From: Oscillospiraceae bacterium
Lineage (GTDB): Bacteria; Bacillota; Clostridia; Oscillospirales; Oscillospiraceae
Length of the DNA: 64,000 nucleotides
Direction: 5' to 3'
Assembly (NCBI GenBank): GCA_017429325.1
Contig: JAFRPC010000055.1
Span: 1-64,000 of the forward strand
Shown piece by piece: positions 43,101 to 53,400 of the stretch. The notes under the pieces are model-generated. The model worked only from the letters and a program-made list of their open reading frames with translations, searched no databases and was not told the DNA's origin. How positions within the stretch are numbered: position 1 is the first letter of the stretch; each line of letters opens with the position of its first letter. Both the position numbers and the translations under genes were made by a program.

Positions 43101-43286
43101 TTGAATCAATGGAGATCCCATGTAGAAAGAATAATAGTTCCGAAAATAAGTGAATTTGGCGAGTTAAATAAAACACTACTGTTAATGATGCTCAGCAGAA
43201 AGTTTGCATCAATAGATTCGAGTTTTGCTCCGATCTTTACTGAAATGTCGCGATTTGTAGAAATAGAATGGGAGAAGGTTCGATGA
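40107..43286 (+). CDS. HerA/FtsK-type ATPase with serine-rich linker (DUF87-like)
   Basis: The 1059-residue protein has a unique N-terminal region (1-245), then a low-complexity Ser/Thr/Gly linker (about 250-352, e.g. SLSKSVTDSKSKSLSIGENT). The ATPase of the HerA-FtsK class follows: Walker A GTTGSGKSN at about 546-554, Walker B ITVLEEAHNLL near 774-784, and IADQSPEQMDLSVIRNTNTK as sensor region. The relatives are hexameric translocases (DNA in HerA/FtsK, protein or DNA in VirB4/EssC). There is no nuclease partner and no membrane segment, so it is not a standard Sir2-HerA or NurA-HerA defence pair. The toxin gene overlaps its stop by 4 bases, so production of toxin and ATPase is coupled. Confidence 0.75.
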   Translation: MADILHKESVAILENVGEIIKTPSVFRRVDHIINKSYLPMLQDYPIAELNEAILLDSVDCTCLFPIKRIVYDKEENNIQKLSSVYSSLSNIDAMIVNIIRGYENGETELFLGICDQTDVRINGAYPKTKAFLNSFVGNFSGCRSADNRILNNENTRIAIHSAFCSDFNSVSSVSCIGSLRGQNKFEKNSDFFQGMEKVIEALNGKEYTILVMARPVLSNDIQQMRSELEDLYTKLSVFAKMNISVNQSEAETVSSSVSNSLSKSVTDSKSKSLSIGENTSVSDSSGSFSSTSKSFGMNVGGKDSFISGTFSRAESNGISSGHAVTSGNQITGTETIGKSITDGNINTHTDTNSKTGTSGKTIQLSIENKRISEALNTISQQLQRLKQGSGSGLFATSTYVLSDSVSNVRTAASLYKAVVSGETTSTEYNGINIWSGKEYQQIVSYLRHFLHPVFQLTNNSSNMTATPATVITSTELAVQMGLPQHSIDGIPVKEAVPFGRNVFKLSSDVKTRDTICLGNIYHLGTSLPQKANLDIDSLTMHTFITGTTGSGKSNTIYGLVDLLCSSRQDVHFLIIEPAKGEYKNIFGNRPDVKVYGTNPYITNMFRINPFRFNSKVHILEHIDRLISLFNVCWPMEAAMPAVLKQSIERAYEKAGWNLRTSANRISKELFPDFQDVMDEVDAFIEVSDYSAENKGNYKGALCTRLRELTSGLNGMMFVSDEIEDETLFDHNVIVDLSRVGSSETKSLIMGLLIIRLQEYRQISSTVPNSQLRHITVLEEAHNLLKRISTEQSMDSANIAGKSVEMISNSLAEMRTYGEGFVIADQSPEQMDLSVIRNTNTKIIMRLPSYEDRKLVGKSASLNDAQIDEISKLPTGIAAVFQNDWMDSVLVKIPYYQTSEALYQLQSDERALQADKDDETALLYAMMKSIPGMNAYVSAFGWNAIEKISKLRLSTTLKSQIIQYTHAKDENTKFDIYQDIAFSLFNSHELMECTSKDINLNQWRSHVERIIVPKISEFGELNKTLLLMMLSRKFASIDSSFAPIFTEMSRFVEIEWEKVR

Positions 43287-43990
43287 GCACTGAATTCAAG
43301 CAAAATGAAACATCAATAAAACAGAATGATATTTTTAGTACTGTAAAAAATACAGGGATAGATACGACTACTGGGAAAGAATTTCAAGAAGCGGAAAAGG
43401 GCGCAAAAAAGGTCGTTTCTGAATACTGCAAAAAAAAGGGAAATGAAATCGCTCCCAGACCAATGGAGGAAATTTTTACACAAAACTGGAAACGAATCCA
43501 GTTTAAAAAGGACATAAATACAACTCTCAAGGAATGCAATCCTTTGTATTCCTTGGGAAAGGAATGGCGAATAAATTGTCAGAGATGTGTACCAACATAT
43601 GAAATGCGATGCCGTGGGTATGATGTAACTGCAGCACCTAAGCCCTCTAATCCAGAGAGAACGGATCTGTCATATAGCCCTTATAAAGTATGGCAGAATC
43701 CTGAGGTTTTTCAGTGTTCTGGAAACGGAATAAATGATATCGAAAAAAAGATGCAGGATTGGGGAGATGGTGCTCGAGCACAGGTTGTTGTTGTGTGGAA
43801 GAATACAAATGCTGGACATACTTTCGTTGCTGAACGTGTTAACGGGAAAACGGTTTTTATCGATCCGCAGAATGGGAAAAATGATGTGAAGAGCTATTTT
43901 TCGCATGTTGAGAATGGTTCAGTAAGAATTGCTCGGATTGATAACCAGGATGTAACAAGCAAAATCCTTGACTGTTGTAGAAAGGTGTAA
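43283..43990 (+). CDS. Papain-fold toxin (Tox-PL-like effector)
   Basis: The 235-residue protein is basic and soluble without a signal peptide. Its C-terminal half has a cysteine-protease/deamidase layout: NCQRCVPTYEMRCRGYDVTA (Cys near residues 98-102), GHTFVAERVNGK (His near 178) and FIDPQNGK (Asp near 194). Cys-His-Asp with DPQ matches the Tox-PL papain-fold toxins of polymorphic toxin systems, many of which deamidate glutamine in host proteins. The N-terminal 80 residues are helical and could be a delivery signal; no LXG or WXG motif is seen. ATG 43283 overlaps the ATPase stop (ATGA) with GGGAGAAGG upstream. Confidence 0.72.
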   Translation: MSTEFKQNETSIKQNDIFSTVKNTGIDTTTGKEFQEAEKGAKKVVSEYCKKKGNEIAPRPMEEIFTQNWKRIQFKKDINTTLKECNPLYSLGKEWRINCQRCVPTYEMRCRGYDVTAAPKPSNPERTDLSYSPYKVWQNPEVFQCSGNGINDIEKKMQDWGDGARAQVVVVWKNTNAGHTFVAERVNGKTVFIDPQNGKNDVKSYFSHVENGSVRIARIDNQDVTSKILDCCRKV

Positions 43991-43997
43991 TGGAATT

Positions 43998-44261
43998 ATG
44001 GAATTAAAAGACGCAATTGAATTAGCAAACAGTTATTTCCTGAGGGAAAATAACGAAACTGTTAATAGTAAGGATATTTTGGATGCGGTAACTCATTGGA
44101 TTTTCTATCCCGGTCAGGATGGAGATATTGAGTTTGGACTTGAGGGTGTAAAAATTGAAAAATCATCCGGAAAGATGGAAGAATTAATTTTGCCAGATGA
44201 TGAAAATTTCAGATTATTGGATCAATCAACAAAAATAAAACTGGAGGAAGAAGACAGATGA
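43998..44261 (+). CDS. Probable immunity protein
   Basis: This 87-residue acidic protein (MELKDAIELANSYFLRENN, with FGLEGVKIEKSSGKMEELIL later) begins 7 bases after the toxin stop. Size, acidity and position are those of a toxin-neutralising partner, and the pattern resembles small YrhB/Imm35-type immunity proteins. It overlaps the next gene by 4 bases. Confidence 0.6.
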   Translation: MELKDAIELANSYFLRENNETVNSKDILDAVTHWIFYPGQDGDIEFGLEGVKIEKSSGKMEELILPDDENFRLLDQSTKIKLEEEDR

Positions 44262-44869
44262 GTGAGTTTGGTAGTAAAGAAAGTGTAGAGAAGAATCAGC
44301 CTGAAGTAGGAAGCCCTGAACAAGCAAAGCGGTATCTTGATATTGCAAACACACATAGTACTAAAAGTAGAGTATTAGAAAGAAAAGCAAACGACTTAGA
44401 GAGCCAAATTAGAAGGAAACTTGAGCCGGAATTGAGGATGTCTGAGGTTAATTCTTTGAGAAGACAAGCAGAAAGTGAAAAGAGAGAGTCTGAAAAATAT
44501 AAGCGTTATGCGGAGTCTGAACTAAGGAAGCCGACTTACGGTGAGCTTGCAAATGAGTTTGGAGAGCAAACAGAAAAAAACAGAAGCGATTTATCTAAAA
44601 TCATAGAAGGTAAGTCGAAAAATATAGAAGGAGATTTTCATAGCGTTGAGGATGCATTTCAAGAATCTGAAGAAACTGCAAAAAATATTATGCAAGAATT
44701 GTCCAACGTTTCTACTGATGAAATAGTAAAAAAATTTGAACTGTCGAAAGAAGATGCTGATAATCTTACCGAAACAGATAGCATGTTTAATGGTGATATA
44801 TCTTTCACTGGTATAAAGGGATATAAAAAGGGCGTTTGTAGAGGAAGAGAAATTCCAATATATGATTGA
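44258..44869 (+). CDS. Charged coiled-coil protein at the IS66 border
   Basis: The 203-residue product is rich in Glu, Lys and Ser, with heptad-like helix from about residue 35 to 95 (SRVLERKANDLESQIRRKLE; RRQAESEKRESEKYKRYAES) and no cysteine-rich or catalytic motif. ATGA overlap with the immunity gene makes it part of the cassette. Its stop lies one base before the inverted repeat of the IS66 element, so the natural C terminus may have been lost. It might be a substrate adaptor or the N-terminal part of a second toxin. Confidence 0.6.
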   Translation: MSEFGSKESVEKNQPEVGSPEQAKRYLDIANTHSTKSRVLERKANDLESQIRRKLEPELRMSEVNSLRRQAESEKRESEKYKRYAESELRKPTYGELANEFGEQTEKNRSDLSKIIEGKSKNIEGDFHSVEDAFQESEETAKNIMQELSNVSTDEIVKKFELSKEDADNLTETDSMFNGDISFTGIKGYKKGVCRGREIPIYD

Positions 44870-44909
44870 TGTTAGCGTCCCCGATTGGTCATTTCTGCCG
44901 GACGCTAAC

Positions 44910-46288
44910 AACAGGAAGTTTTTACGGGAGATCACAAAAGGCTTAATGCTGCGTTCGGCGCGGTTGTTGCTGAGTTCAATGCGACCGTCTTGCAGATAGG
45001 TCGTCAGCATGGACCACTGGTTTTTAAGATAGTTCAAAGCAATGCCCAGCTTCGACTTCGGCGCGGCGGTCCTCGTTTTTGACCACGCCAAGATCGCGTC
45101 CAGAACAGGCTTCGCCTGCTCCGCCCGCTTCTTCTGCCGCTCCTCCGGCGTCAGGTCTTTCCACTGCTCCTCAAGCTTGAACAGCTGGGTACAGTAAGCC
45201 ACGCCCTGGGCTGCCGTAGGAGATTTCTTTCCCTTCCCGGAGACTTCCAACGCGTCGTTGAACTTCCTGCGAACGTGGGCCCAGCAGCCGACATGGACAG
45301 CGCCTTCCACGCTGTTGTATCCGGCATATCCGTCGGTTTGTAGATAGCTCCGGAACCCTTCCAGAAATTCCTTGGGATAGTCCTTCCCGCGGCCGGGCTG
45401 GTATTCGTACAGGACAATGGGATGCTCAGCATCCGAGCCGGTCCGGTACAGCCACATATAGCTTTGCGTCTGCGGTGCCTTTCCCGGCTCATGCAAAACC
45501 TGTACCTCAGTCTCGTCCGCGTGCAGAAGATCCCTGGCGAGCAGCAGCTTCCGCAGCTCTCCGTAAATCGGCGCAAGCCAATCGTCGGCACAGCGCAGCA
45601 GCCAGTTGGACATGGTCTGCCTGGAAAGCATGACGCCCTGGCGGTTCCATTCCTGCTCCTGCCGGTAAAGCGGAGAGCCCATGACGTATTTCTGCACCGC
45701 AATGTGCGCGACGGCCTCCGCGGAGGCGCAGCTCCCTGGAATCAAAGCCGGTTCTTTCAGGGTTTGCATGACCGGCACAGAGACGTCGTTTTGCTTGCAG
45801 CTGCCACAGCCGTAGGTCACGTAGATATCCCGGTGCAGGATCACCTTGGCCGGGATGATTTCGAGCGTTTCCCGCACCTCTTTCCCAATGGGCTGCATCA
45901 CCTCGCCGCACTGCGGACAAAGGCGCGCCTCTTCAGGCAGCTCGTGCGTTTCTTCCTCGACCTCCGCGTTTTCCGGAAGGATCTCTCTGGCGCTGCCGGA
46001 GCGCTTCTTTCTGGAATGGGCCTGTACCTCCACCGACTCTTCCGCTTCCGGCTCCTCTTCCGGAGGCTGCTTGTAGGCGGCAGGCTCGTCGAACAGAAAA
46101 CTCTATTGCTCCATGACTTCCTCCGTTACCTTTTCAGAGGAAGCGCCGAATGTCTTTTTTCGCGCAAGGCGCAGCTGCTCCAGGAGCCATTCGTTCTGGC
46201 GCTTTTGCTCCAGCAGGTCTTCGTATTCCGTGCGGGAGATCGTGACGGTCTCCTCCGCAGTACTTGTCGTAAGCTTGTTCTTTTCCAT
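44910..46288 (-). pseudogene. tnpC: IS66 transposase TnpC, amber codon and 3' deletion
   Basis: The transposase begins MEKNKLTTSTAEETVTISRT (ATG 46288). An in-frame TAG at 46103-46105 (after VTEEVMEQ) interrupts it, and the same frame resumes SFLFDEPAAYKQPPEEEPE. The body carries the zinc ribbon (CPQCGEVMQP), DDE core segments (HADETEVQVLHEP; LQTDGYAGYNSV) and SNNRAERSIKPFVISRKNFL. After that the sequence leaves the family, about 60-70 residues early. Two independent lesions mean it is dead unless supplied in trans. Confidence 0.88.
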
Positions 46289-46510
46289 GGCTCCATTTTA
46301 TCACAGAACAGGCCGTTTTTCCAGAACAGCTTTTTAACAGCAAGCCGGAGCTTCGTCTTTTTGCCGACGTCCAGAATGCGCCGGAAGCTGCACAATTGCA
46401 GGTTTCTGAGATTTACGGTACGCTGTCGGCTCCAGAAGGGCGTTTTTGCGTTTTTTCTGATTTCACCGTCTGAAACGCAAAAACTGTCGCATGAAATTTC
46501 TCTGTTTTGC

Positions 46511-46867
46511 CTAAATGGCGGTCAGACCGGTCACCGGACGGTGCGCCTTGGGCTGTTCGACCTTTAAGCCCTCCATAAGCCAGCGGTACTGCTGCGGCGT
46601 GATTTCTCTTGCCTCCCGTTCGTTTCTGGGCCATTGGTAGACGCCGCGTTCCAGCCGCTTGTACACGAGAATGAAGCCGTCGCCCTCCCAGTACAGGCCC
46701 TTGATCCGGTCCCGCCGTCTGCCGCAGAACAGGAACAGCGTGTTGGTGAACGGGTCCAGTTCAAACTCCTGCTGTACCATGGCGGCCAGCCCGTCTATCC
46801 CTTTCCGGATGTCTGTATAGCCGCAGGCAATATATACCTTCTCCGCGCCGGTAAAGTCACTTAGCAT
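46511..46867 (-). CDS. tnpB: IS66 accessory protein TnpB
   Basis: The 118-residue protein with VYIACGYTDIRKGIDGLAAM and LFLFCGRRRDRIKGLYWEGD is the conserved IS66 Orf2. It overlaps tnpA by 11 bases. It appears intact. Confidence 0.92.
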   Translation of the reverse strand: MLSDFTGAEKVYIACGYTDIRKGIDGLAAMVQQEFELDPFTNTLFLFCGRRRDRIKGLYWEGDGFILVYKRLERGVYQWPRNEREAREITPQQYRWLMEGLKVEQPKAHRPVTGLTAI

Positions 46868-47237
46868 GGCACAGAACCTTACAAAGCGCCGAAACGATCT
46901 CCGCGCTGGCGCCGCCGTAGACCTCCAGGGAGGCGTCGCCGATTCGGACGCTGGCGACCAGATCCGTTTGCTTCTCTGCGGCGGTCGGCTGCTTTTCGTC
47001 TGCCGGCGGAGGAAGCTCCGCGAACCTGGGAGATGCGTCTGACATCTCCGCCTGCTGCTGCGTAAGCATAGCGGCGAAGACCTTCTTCTGCCAGTTGTAA
47101 TAGGTCTTTGGCTTGACGTTGTGCTCTGCGCACCAGCGGGTCACCGACATCCCGCTGCTGCGGCAATCCGCCACGCGCCGGCTCCACTCCATGAGGTTTT
47201 GCTGCGCCCGCGTACCGCGGATGGTAAGCTCTCCCAT
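46857..47237 (-). CDS. tnpA: IS66 accessory protein TnpA
   Basis: The 126-residue protein has a helix-turn-helix at the N terminus (SGMSVTRWCAEHNVKPKTYY, NWQKKVF) typical of IS66 Orf1. It is intact and first in the element. Upstream to 47397 are short repeats of AGTCTATGG type and no gene. Confidence 0.9.
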   Translation of the reverse strand: MGELTIRGTRAQQNLMEWSRRVADCRSSGMSVTRWCAEHNVKPKTYYNWQKKVFAAMLTQQQAEMSDASPRFAELPPPADEKQPTAAEKQTDLVASVRIGDASLEVYGGASAEIVSALCKVLCHAK

Positions 47238-47419
47238 GATGATCCCTCCATGTCTATGAGACTCCCTGGCAGTCTATGGCACTCCCAGTCACAAATGCAG
47301 GGACTCCCATAGACTCGCATCGACTCGATGGAAGTCTATGGAAGCCCCGCTCCATTTTCTCATATTCGGAGGGCTACTTCAACCCGCCCGCAGATTTGAC
47401 GCTTACCCAGAAAGCAAAA

Positions 47420-47458
47420 CCGCGCCACGGCGACCCAAATCGGGTCGCCGCAGCGCGG
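47420..47458 (-). terminator. Terminator of the giant surface-protein gene
   Basis: On the minus strand CCGCGC and CGGCGACCC blocks pair with GGGTCGCCG and GCGCGG across a 5-base loop, followed by TTTTGC. It ends the T7SS-region transcript and directly borders the IS66 end. Confidence 0.88.
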
Positions 47459-47478
47459 GATTTGTATTGATTATAGTA

Positions 47479-50400
47479 TCAGTCGTCATTTACTAAAGCA
47501 CGTTTGCGTTTAGCCCGTATGCCAAAGAATGTTCCAAGGCCGCCTGCAAGAACCACAAAGCCCAGTATAATCCACAGCGGGATCAGACCGATATAAATGT
47601 TTGTAACCTCCTGGATGTTGTTTGTATTGCCGGCTAAATCGCGGAGTACAATACCTATGTTGTGCAAGCCTTCACCGAGCGTAAAGGAAATGGTACGCTC
47701 CTCTCCGGAGTATTCAAAGGGGATCGCGACCTTGTTGTCATAAATTGCACAATTGGCGATATCCAGTTCCTCGCTGATATTTTTCAGCGTTATGGTTCTG
47801 TCATCATTTCCAAAGAACCACTTTAGAGAGTGAAAGTCTTCCGGAAGCTCACAGGTCGGGATGATGTTGTCGATGTGAATGATGCCAAGATCGATCCGGC
47901 TGTCCTCATTCCGGACTGTCAGGACGAGGTTTGTGTCGGCGTCTTCGGGGTATAAATTGCCAAGCTCACTCAACTTCACCTCATAAGTATAAGCATCCAT
48001 ACCATATTCGCATGACTCCGTATCGGTCAGACCTCCAATGATATGTTCCTCACCGTTGCTGTCCCGGATCAGTATCTCAGCCTCCATACCTGGCACACCA
48101 TAGACCATAACGGTAACGTCCTTAAGATTATTGGGGCGGAGGCTGATAGGATTAAGATCCTTGTCCTCAAAAGAGAACAGGCCGGTACCTCGGTCCTGAT
48201 CGCTGTCCTTGATGTAGGCAATCATGTCGTTCTCAACGATTCTGACGTAGGTGTTGACAGAGGTTGCACTGGCGTTGCCGGCAACATCATAGGCCGTCAA
48301 CTTGACATTATAGATACCGTCCTTCTCAAATCCTTCCAGAGTAAATGCATCACCTTGAACAGTGCCTTCACTCAGCACTGGGATCATTTTAGGCCATGCA
48401 TTATGGTCGGAATAGTCTAAGATCCAAGTAGTGAGCTGATAGTCGATGTGGTCAATATGGAGATCGCTGTAAGTGACTGTCGGTGCCGGATCGTTGACTC
48501 TGGCGGCAGTGTAGATTTCACAGAATTCAAGGTCTTCCGGCTTGACAGGCTCACCCCTGCGCATAGAGAGCACCGGCGCAGTCTTGTCAATCTCAAACTG
48601 AACTGTACTGAATGGACCTTCCGAATCTTTCCGGCCAGCCTTATCCACCGGATCCAGGAGAACCTGGTAAATCGCGTCGTCCTCAAAGGTATAGCGGAAG
48701 GTATGGGTGTCGCCCTCAACCCTCCAGGGAGCGGATCTCAGCACGGTATCCGTGATATCCTTGCGCCCGCTCTCGCTTGCGGTCGTTCCGGCCTCCCACC
48801 GATAGATCCTCAGGCCAGAGGTCGTCGGATCAAAATTATGTTCTCTGATCTCAATCTCAACCGTTTTGGTTTCACTGCTGTTGAAGTTGTGATTCCTGGA
48901 GCTGTCTTCAAATTCTGTGAAGTTCGTTTTGACGTCTGGGTTTGTCAAGTCAATGACAAACTCTTTCACATTGTCGCCAAGATATGTGATTTCGGCGTTA
49001 CGATTACCGCGGTCCGTACCGCTCATGTCAAACTTATAATCGCCCTCTTTAAAGTCAATTGTCGCCTTATGGACGTTGGTATTGCCCTCCTGATTGAATC
49101 CGAAGGCGGGAATAGCGCCAAAGGTGTTTTGAATGTTGATGAGGATCCGATTCGCGTCAAAATTCCGTTCGGTAACGCTGATTGTGGCTGTGCGCGGCTC
49201 GTCGTAGTAGATTCCGTTGTTGCTGCCTCCTCCTGTGAAAGTCACAGTGATAACAGGGGCAGTCATATCTACCGTAAAGGTCTCGCTGCGGACGTCACTT
49301 CGCCGGTTGTTGCTTCGGTCGAGTGCGTCCACCACCAGCGTGACGTCGTTGTCGTCCTCAGAATAGGTAAAAGTCCTTCGGACTTCTGTAACCAAGTTCT
49401 GATCCATCGTCGTTACGACCCAGCCATCCCCCAGCGTATCGCCCGTTCTGACGCCGGTATTCGGGATATATGTAACAGTGTGTTCTGTCGGATGGAGTTC
49501 CGCGTTCTGCTGCCAGCCCAGTTCTTTGATGCCCGAGGCAGTATCTCGAACTATCACCGTCAGACTCGTTGTCTCAGTAAACAGACGATTTCCTACTGCA
49601 TCCTGATAGGGCGTCGAGTTGTTCGTCACAATTTCAATGGTGGGCGTTATCTGATCGACGATCATGGCCTGGGGCTGGACCTCCTGAGATCTGTTGTCTG
49701 CGTAATCAAAGCTTGTGGTAAAAATCTGGCCCTTGAACCCGGCTGGAATAGTCAAGAAAGCCTTTCCGCCATTGATTTTCGCAGTCTCTGTCCGCTCTTC
49801 CACCAGTTTACCGTCCTGATAGGAGACCAGTCGGTAGGAAAGGTAATTCAAGCCGGCACTGGGCTCTGCATCACTGGTATAAACTGTAACGGCAAAATCC
49901 GTCTTGAAATAAAAGCCGTATTCCAACTGCTCAATAAACTGGTCTGTTCCGGTCTCCCCATCAGATGTCACCGGATTGAACTCATAACGGTCAACCGTTG
50001 GGCTGACACGATCCAAAACAATCAGATTGGATGTGAACGGGGTCATTTCGTTCCCGGAACGGTCTACGTAGTCGATGGTAATCTGATAGGTGCCGTCGTT
50101 CTTCAGATGGACCACTCCAGTCCAGAGGTTCGGAGCGTTCTCGGCGTCCTTTCTCTCCCAGTCAACAGTATAGAGCAAACCGTTGACCTTCACGGCCAGC
50201 CTCGGATCCTGCGGCATCTCGTCCTGAGGATCCCGTTCCGGGGGAATCTGGTCCTGCGGGTCGAAATTGGCCTCCTCTATCTCAATTGTGACCGGAATGT
50301 CCGTATCGGAACTGTGGTTGTAATACAGGATATAATCGACACTATCAGCCAGGGCTTTCTCGTCAAATTCCACCGCCGCCATAGAGCCTTTCTGGCGGAC

Positions 50401-53400
50401 CTGCTGGGGCTTCTCATAGGTCACGGTGCGCACAGGCGCGATCGTATCCACTACGACAATTGTATCCTTGACCGGGATCACATTGCCGTCCTTGTCGATT
50501 GCATCGCCATCGCCGTTGTGAAGTTCGCTGGTATTGCCTGCTTTATCGGTGGCAGTGAACGTAAGGCTGCCGCGATACTGGCGGTATTCATCCGCCGTCA
50601 GTGTGAAGTGCCCTGTTGCAAGAACACCACTCTCATTATATTCCACACCAATCTGGATTGCCCCGCTTGGCAGTTCCATACTTTCGTCTCCGAGACTGTA
50701 GGTGTTCGCCTGCGGCTGATAGTAGACGTTGAAATGGTCTACACCGGCAGTCACGTCTTCGGCTGTGATTGTAATCTCGACCTTGGGATTATAAAAACCA
50801 AGGCTGAGGACCTCTAACATGATATTGACGGCAGAGGTATCGTATTGAATGGTCAGATTTTGCGGCGATGTTTTATCGACAGTAAAGGGAACTGTCTCCT
50901 GATAAGTGCCAGTGTTGGTCGCTTTGTCCACGCAGGTGATTGTGAAGCTGTAGATTGCATCTTCTTCAAAGGTCAGCTCGGGGGACAGATACACGATGTC
51001 ATCATCTGTCGTCCAGGTCCCCACCTGGAGGGTTTGTTCCAGGGCCTTTCTCAGCTCCTCTTCGTTGTCCAGCGGCTTCCCGGTCAGGTCCACCGCGGAA
51101 AAATCGGAAATGTAGACCTTCGCGGGATTGAAGTTTGCTTCTTCGATACGGACGATTGCGGTTCTTGTGCGATAGGCAGAAAGCCCCGCTTCGGTGGTTT
51201 TGGGCGTGTAGGAGACCGTAATGACAGGGTCCGTCTTGTCAATTATATGCTTCAGGGAGGAAAAGGTCACGTCCTCCGAGAGAAGCAGGTATTGCGCGTT
51301 ATCTGTGTCGTCAACGGTGTCCCTTTTGATTTGATAATCCGGCGCATAGAGATAAAGCGTATATTCACCCTCAATATCGGGCGTCGTGATCTCTGCCTTA
51401 TAGCATGCCTCCCGGTTCTGCTCCTCGTCTGCCGCAACAAATACCCATTCCACGTCTTCCGGTGAGGCTTCGTTCAACTGAGCGGTAATCTCATCATACC
51501 GGAAATCTCTGTTAAAGGCATAAATCGTAAACGTGATCGGTCCGTTGTGATAAACCTCTGTCTCTGTATAATCGGCATCCTCATCTCTGCTGGTCTCCAA
51601 CTCAAGCCGTTTGATGGTGCTGTCTTGCATTTCTCCTTCGTTTCCGGCAATGTCAATTGCGGTCACATACAGAAAACGGTCAGAAGAATAAGGCCATGTT
51701 GCAAAATAATTCCAATCGCTACTGCTTGGGAACCGATAATCGGCGTTATTGCCGTGAGCTTCCAGGTAATCTGTATATCCGTCTTTAAAATACAGCTTGA
51801 AGCATTCTACCTCATTGTTGTCTTCCGCAGTGAAACGGATATGCACATGGTTTTCTCCGTTGATCTTATTCATTGAGGGTTTTGAAGGCGCCTCGTTGTC
51901 CAGCTTGTAATATAGGTCATACATCGGAGAAACCTCGCCAGTAGCGGAATCGACCAACTCAAAATAGACGCGGCTGCCTTGTCCCCGGGTCTGTTCAGTC
52001 ACTTCCAGTACAGAAGCTGCTTCTGTTTCCCCGGAAAGCCGGATCTTATCATAAACACTGTTGGAAGCAGGCTTGATGGTGAACGGATTTTCGCAATTAT
52101 ACCAATTGTGTATATTGATATTATACCATTTTTCATAAACGACGCTATAATGGTTATTCGTGTATGTGTAGGAAGATGAGGTTGTATAATCGTACTCTGA
52201 ATTCTGTCGCGGGGAAATAACATAGCTTGTTTCCTTGCTTGCAGCGATGTAATGGAGATCGTCGCCGGGCTCATAGGTCACTTTGATCTGATAAGTCCCG
52301 CTCTTCAGATGTATGGAAGAAAACGTAGCGGAACCGTCGGAAAGGTCGATCGTTTCAGTCGTATCCTGATCCGCCACAGTGATTGTGACTTTTCCCGTCG
52401 GCTTTGCAAGCGTTTGAAGCTGACGTTCATGATGAACTTTTGCGGTCACCTTGAATCCGCTCGCCTGGAACTGGCTTCCGCTGGCCGGGTTGAACTGCAG
52501 GTCGATCACCGGGTCAGCGGGAGAAAGACTCTCCAGCGTAAATGAGTCTGACGAAGGCTCCATGTCGTCCATGTACAAATCCGAGGAAACCGTGCAGGTA
52601 TAGGTCCCACAATCCTCCGGGAGCAGGTGGTCGATTTTCAGCTCAGAGTCGGTCTTCCCAAACAGCGTATCGCCGTCTTTGCTCCAGGCGTAAGAAAAGC
52701 TTCCCTTTCCTTCGACCTCTGCCTTGAGAATAAACTCCGCACCGTAGACGGCGTCGCTTTTCGTAGTGATCTCCACAGAGACGGCATCGGCGTACAACGT
52801 ATAATTCTTATGTACGTTCTCGTTATCGACAGTGACGCTGATCGTGTTATTTTCTAACTCCACGTATCCGTCGGGAACTGTAATCGTAAACTGATATTCA
52901 CCGTCCAAAAGGCTCTCAAAGCTGACATTTCCGTAGTTGTCTGAGTATTCGGTATCGCCATTGTTCTCGGCCTTAACGCTCGCACGAACTGCACCCGTGC
53001 CGTCGAGGGCTGCCTCTATAGCGACTACTGGCGCTTCCTCCGGCTCCATTTCTTCCACGGGTTCAGCGGGAGCCATCGGCTCCATCGTTTCCATCGACTC
53101 CGAGGTTCCAGTGGGCTCTGTGGGTTCTGTCGGCTCGGTGGGTTCCGTGGGTTCTGTTGTCACGATCGGCTCCGTGGATTCTGAAGGCTCTGGAGGTTCC
53201 GGTTCCTCTTCCGGAGCGCCAGTCATCATCACTTTCACACCCGAAACACCCTGGCCTTTTCGGTCGCGGAAGGTCATTGTGACTGTATGGCCGTTTTGTC
53301 CGGGCTTGGCGTATACAAGGACCGACGCCAACGGTGCCACCAGACCGGCAATCAGAACCGCAGACAATAATACAGCCAAAGCCTTTTTGTACGGCAGCCG

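Larger units (their letters stand above)
44871..47406 (-). mobile_element. Decayed IS66-family element
   Basis: tnpA, tnpB and a broken tnpC lie in the standard order. GTTAGCGTCC at 44871 and, on the other strand, GTAAGCGTC at 47398-47406 fit IS66 terminal repeats. No matching 8-bp target duplications flank these points, as expected if the left side has been deleted. A 10-bp inverted repeat (44871-44880 and 44900-44909) marks the left break. Confidence 0.7.

Noticed and set aside
40107..43286. HerA-like gene as part of a Sir2-HerA, NurA-HerA or conjugative system
   Set aside because: No Sir2, NurA, relaxase or mating-pore gene accompanies it; the neighbours are chaperone-like ATPase and toxin genes.
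48448..50817. 789-codon open frame opposite the Ig-repeat protein
   Set aside because: The minus strand carries a signal peptide, repeat domains and membrane anchor in one frame; the plus frame has none of these and no promoter or ribosome site.
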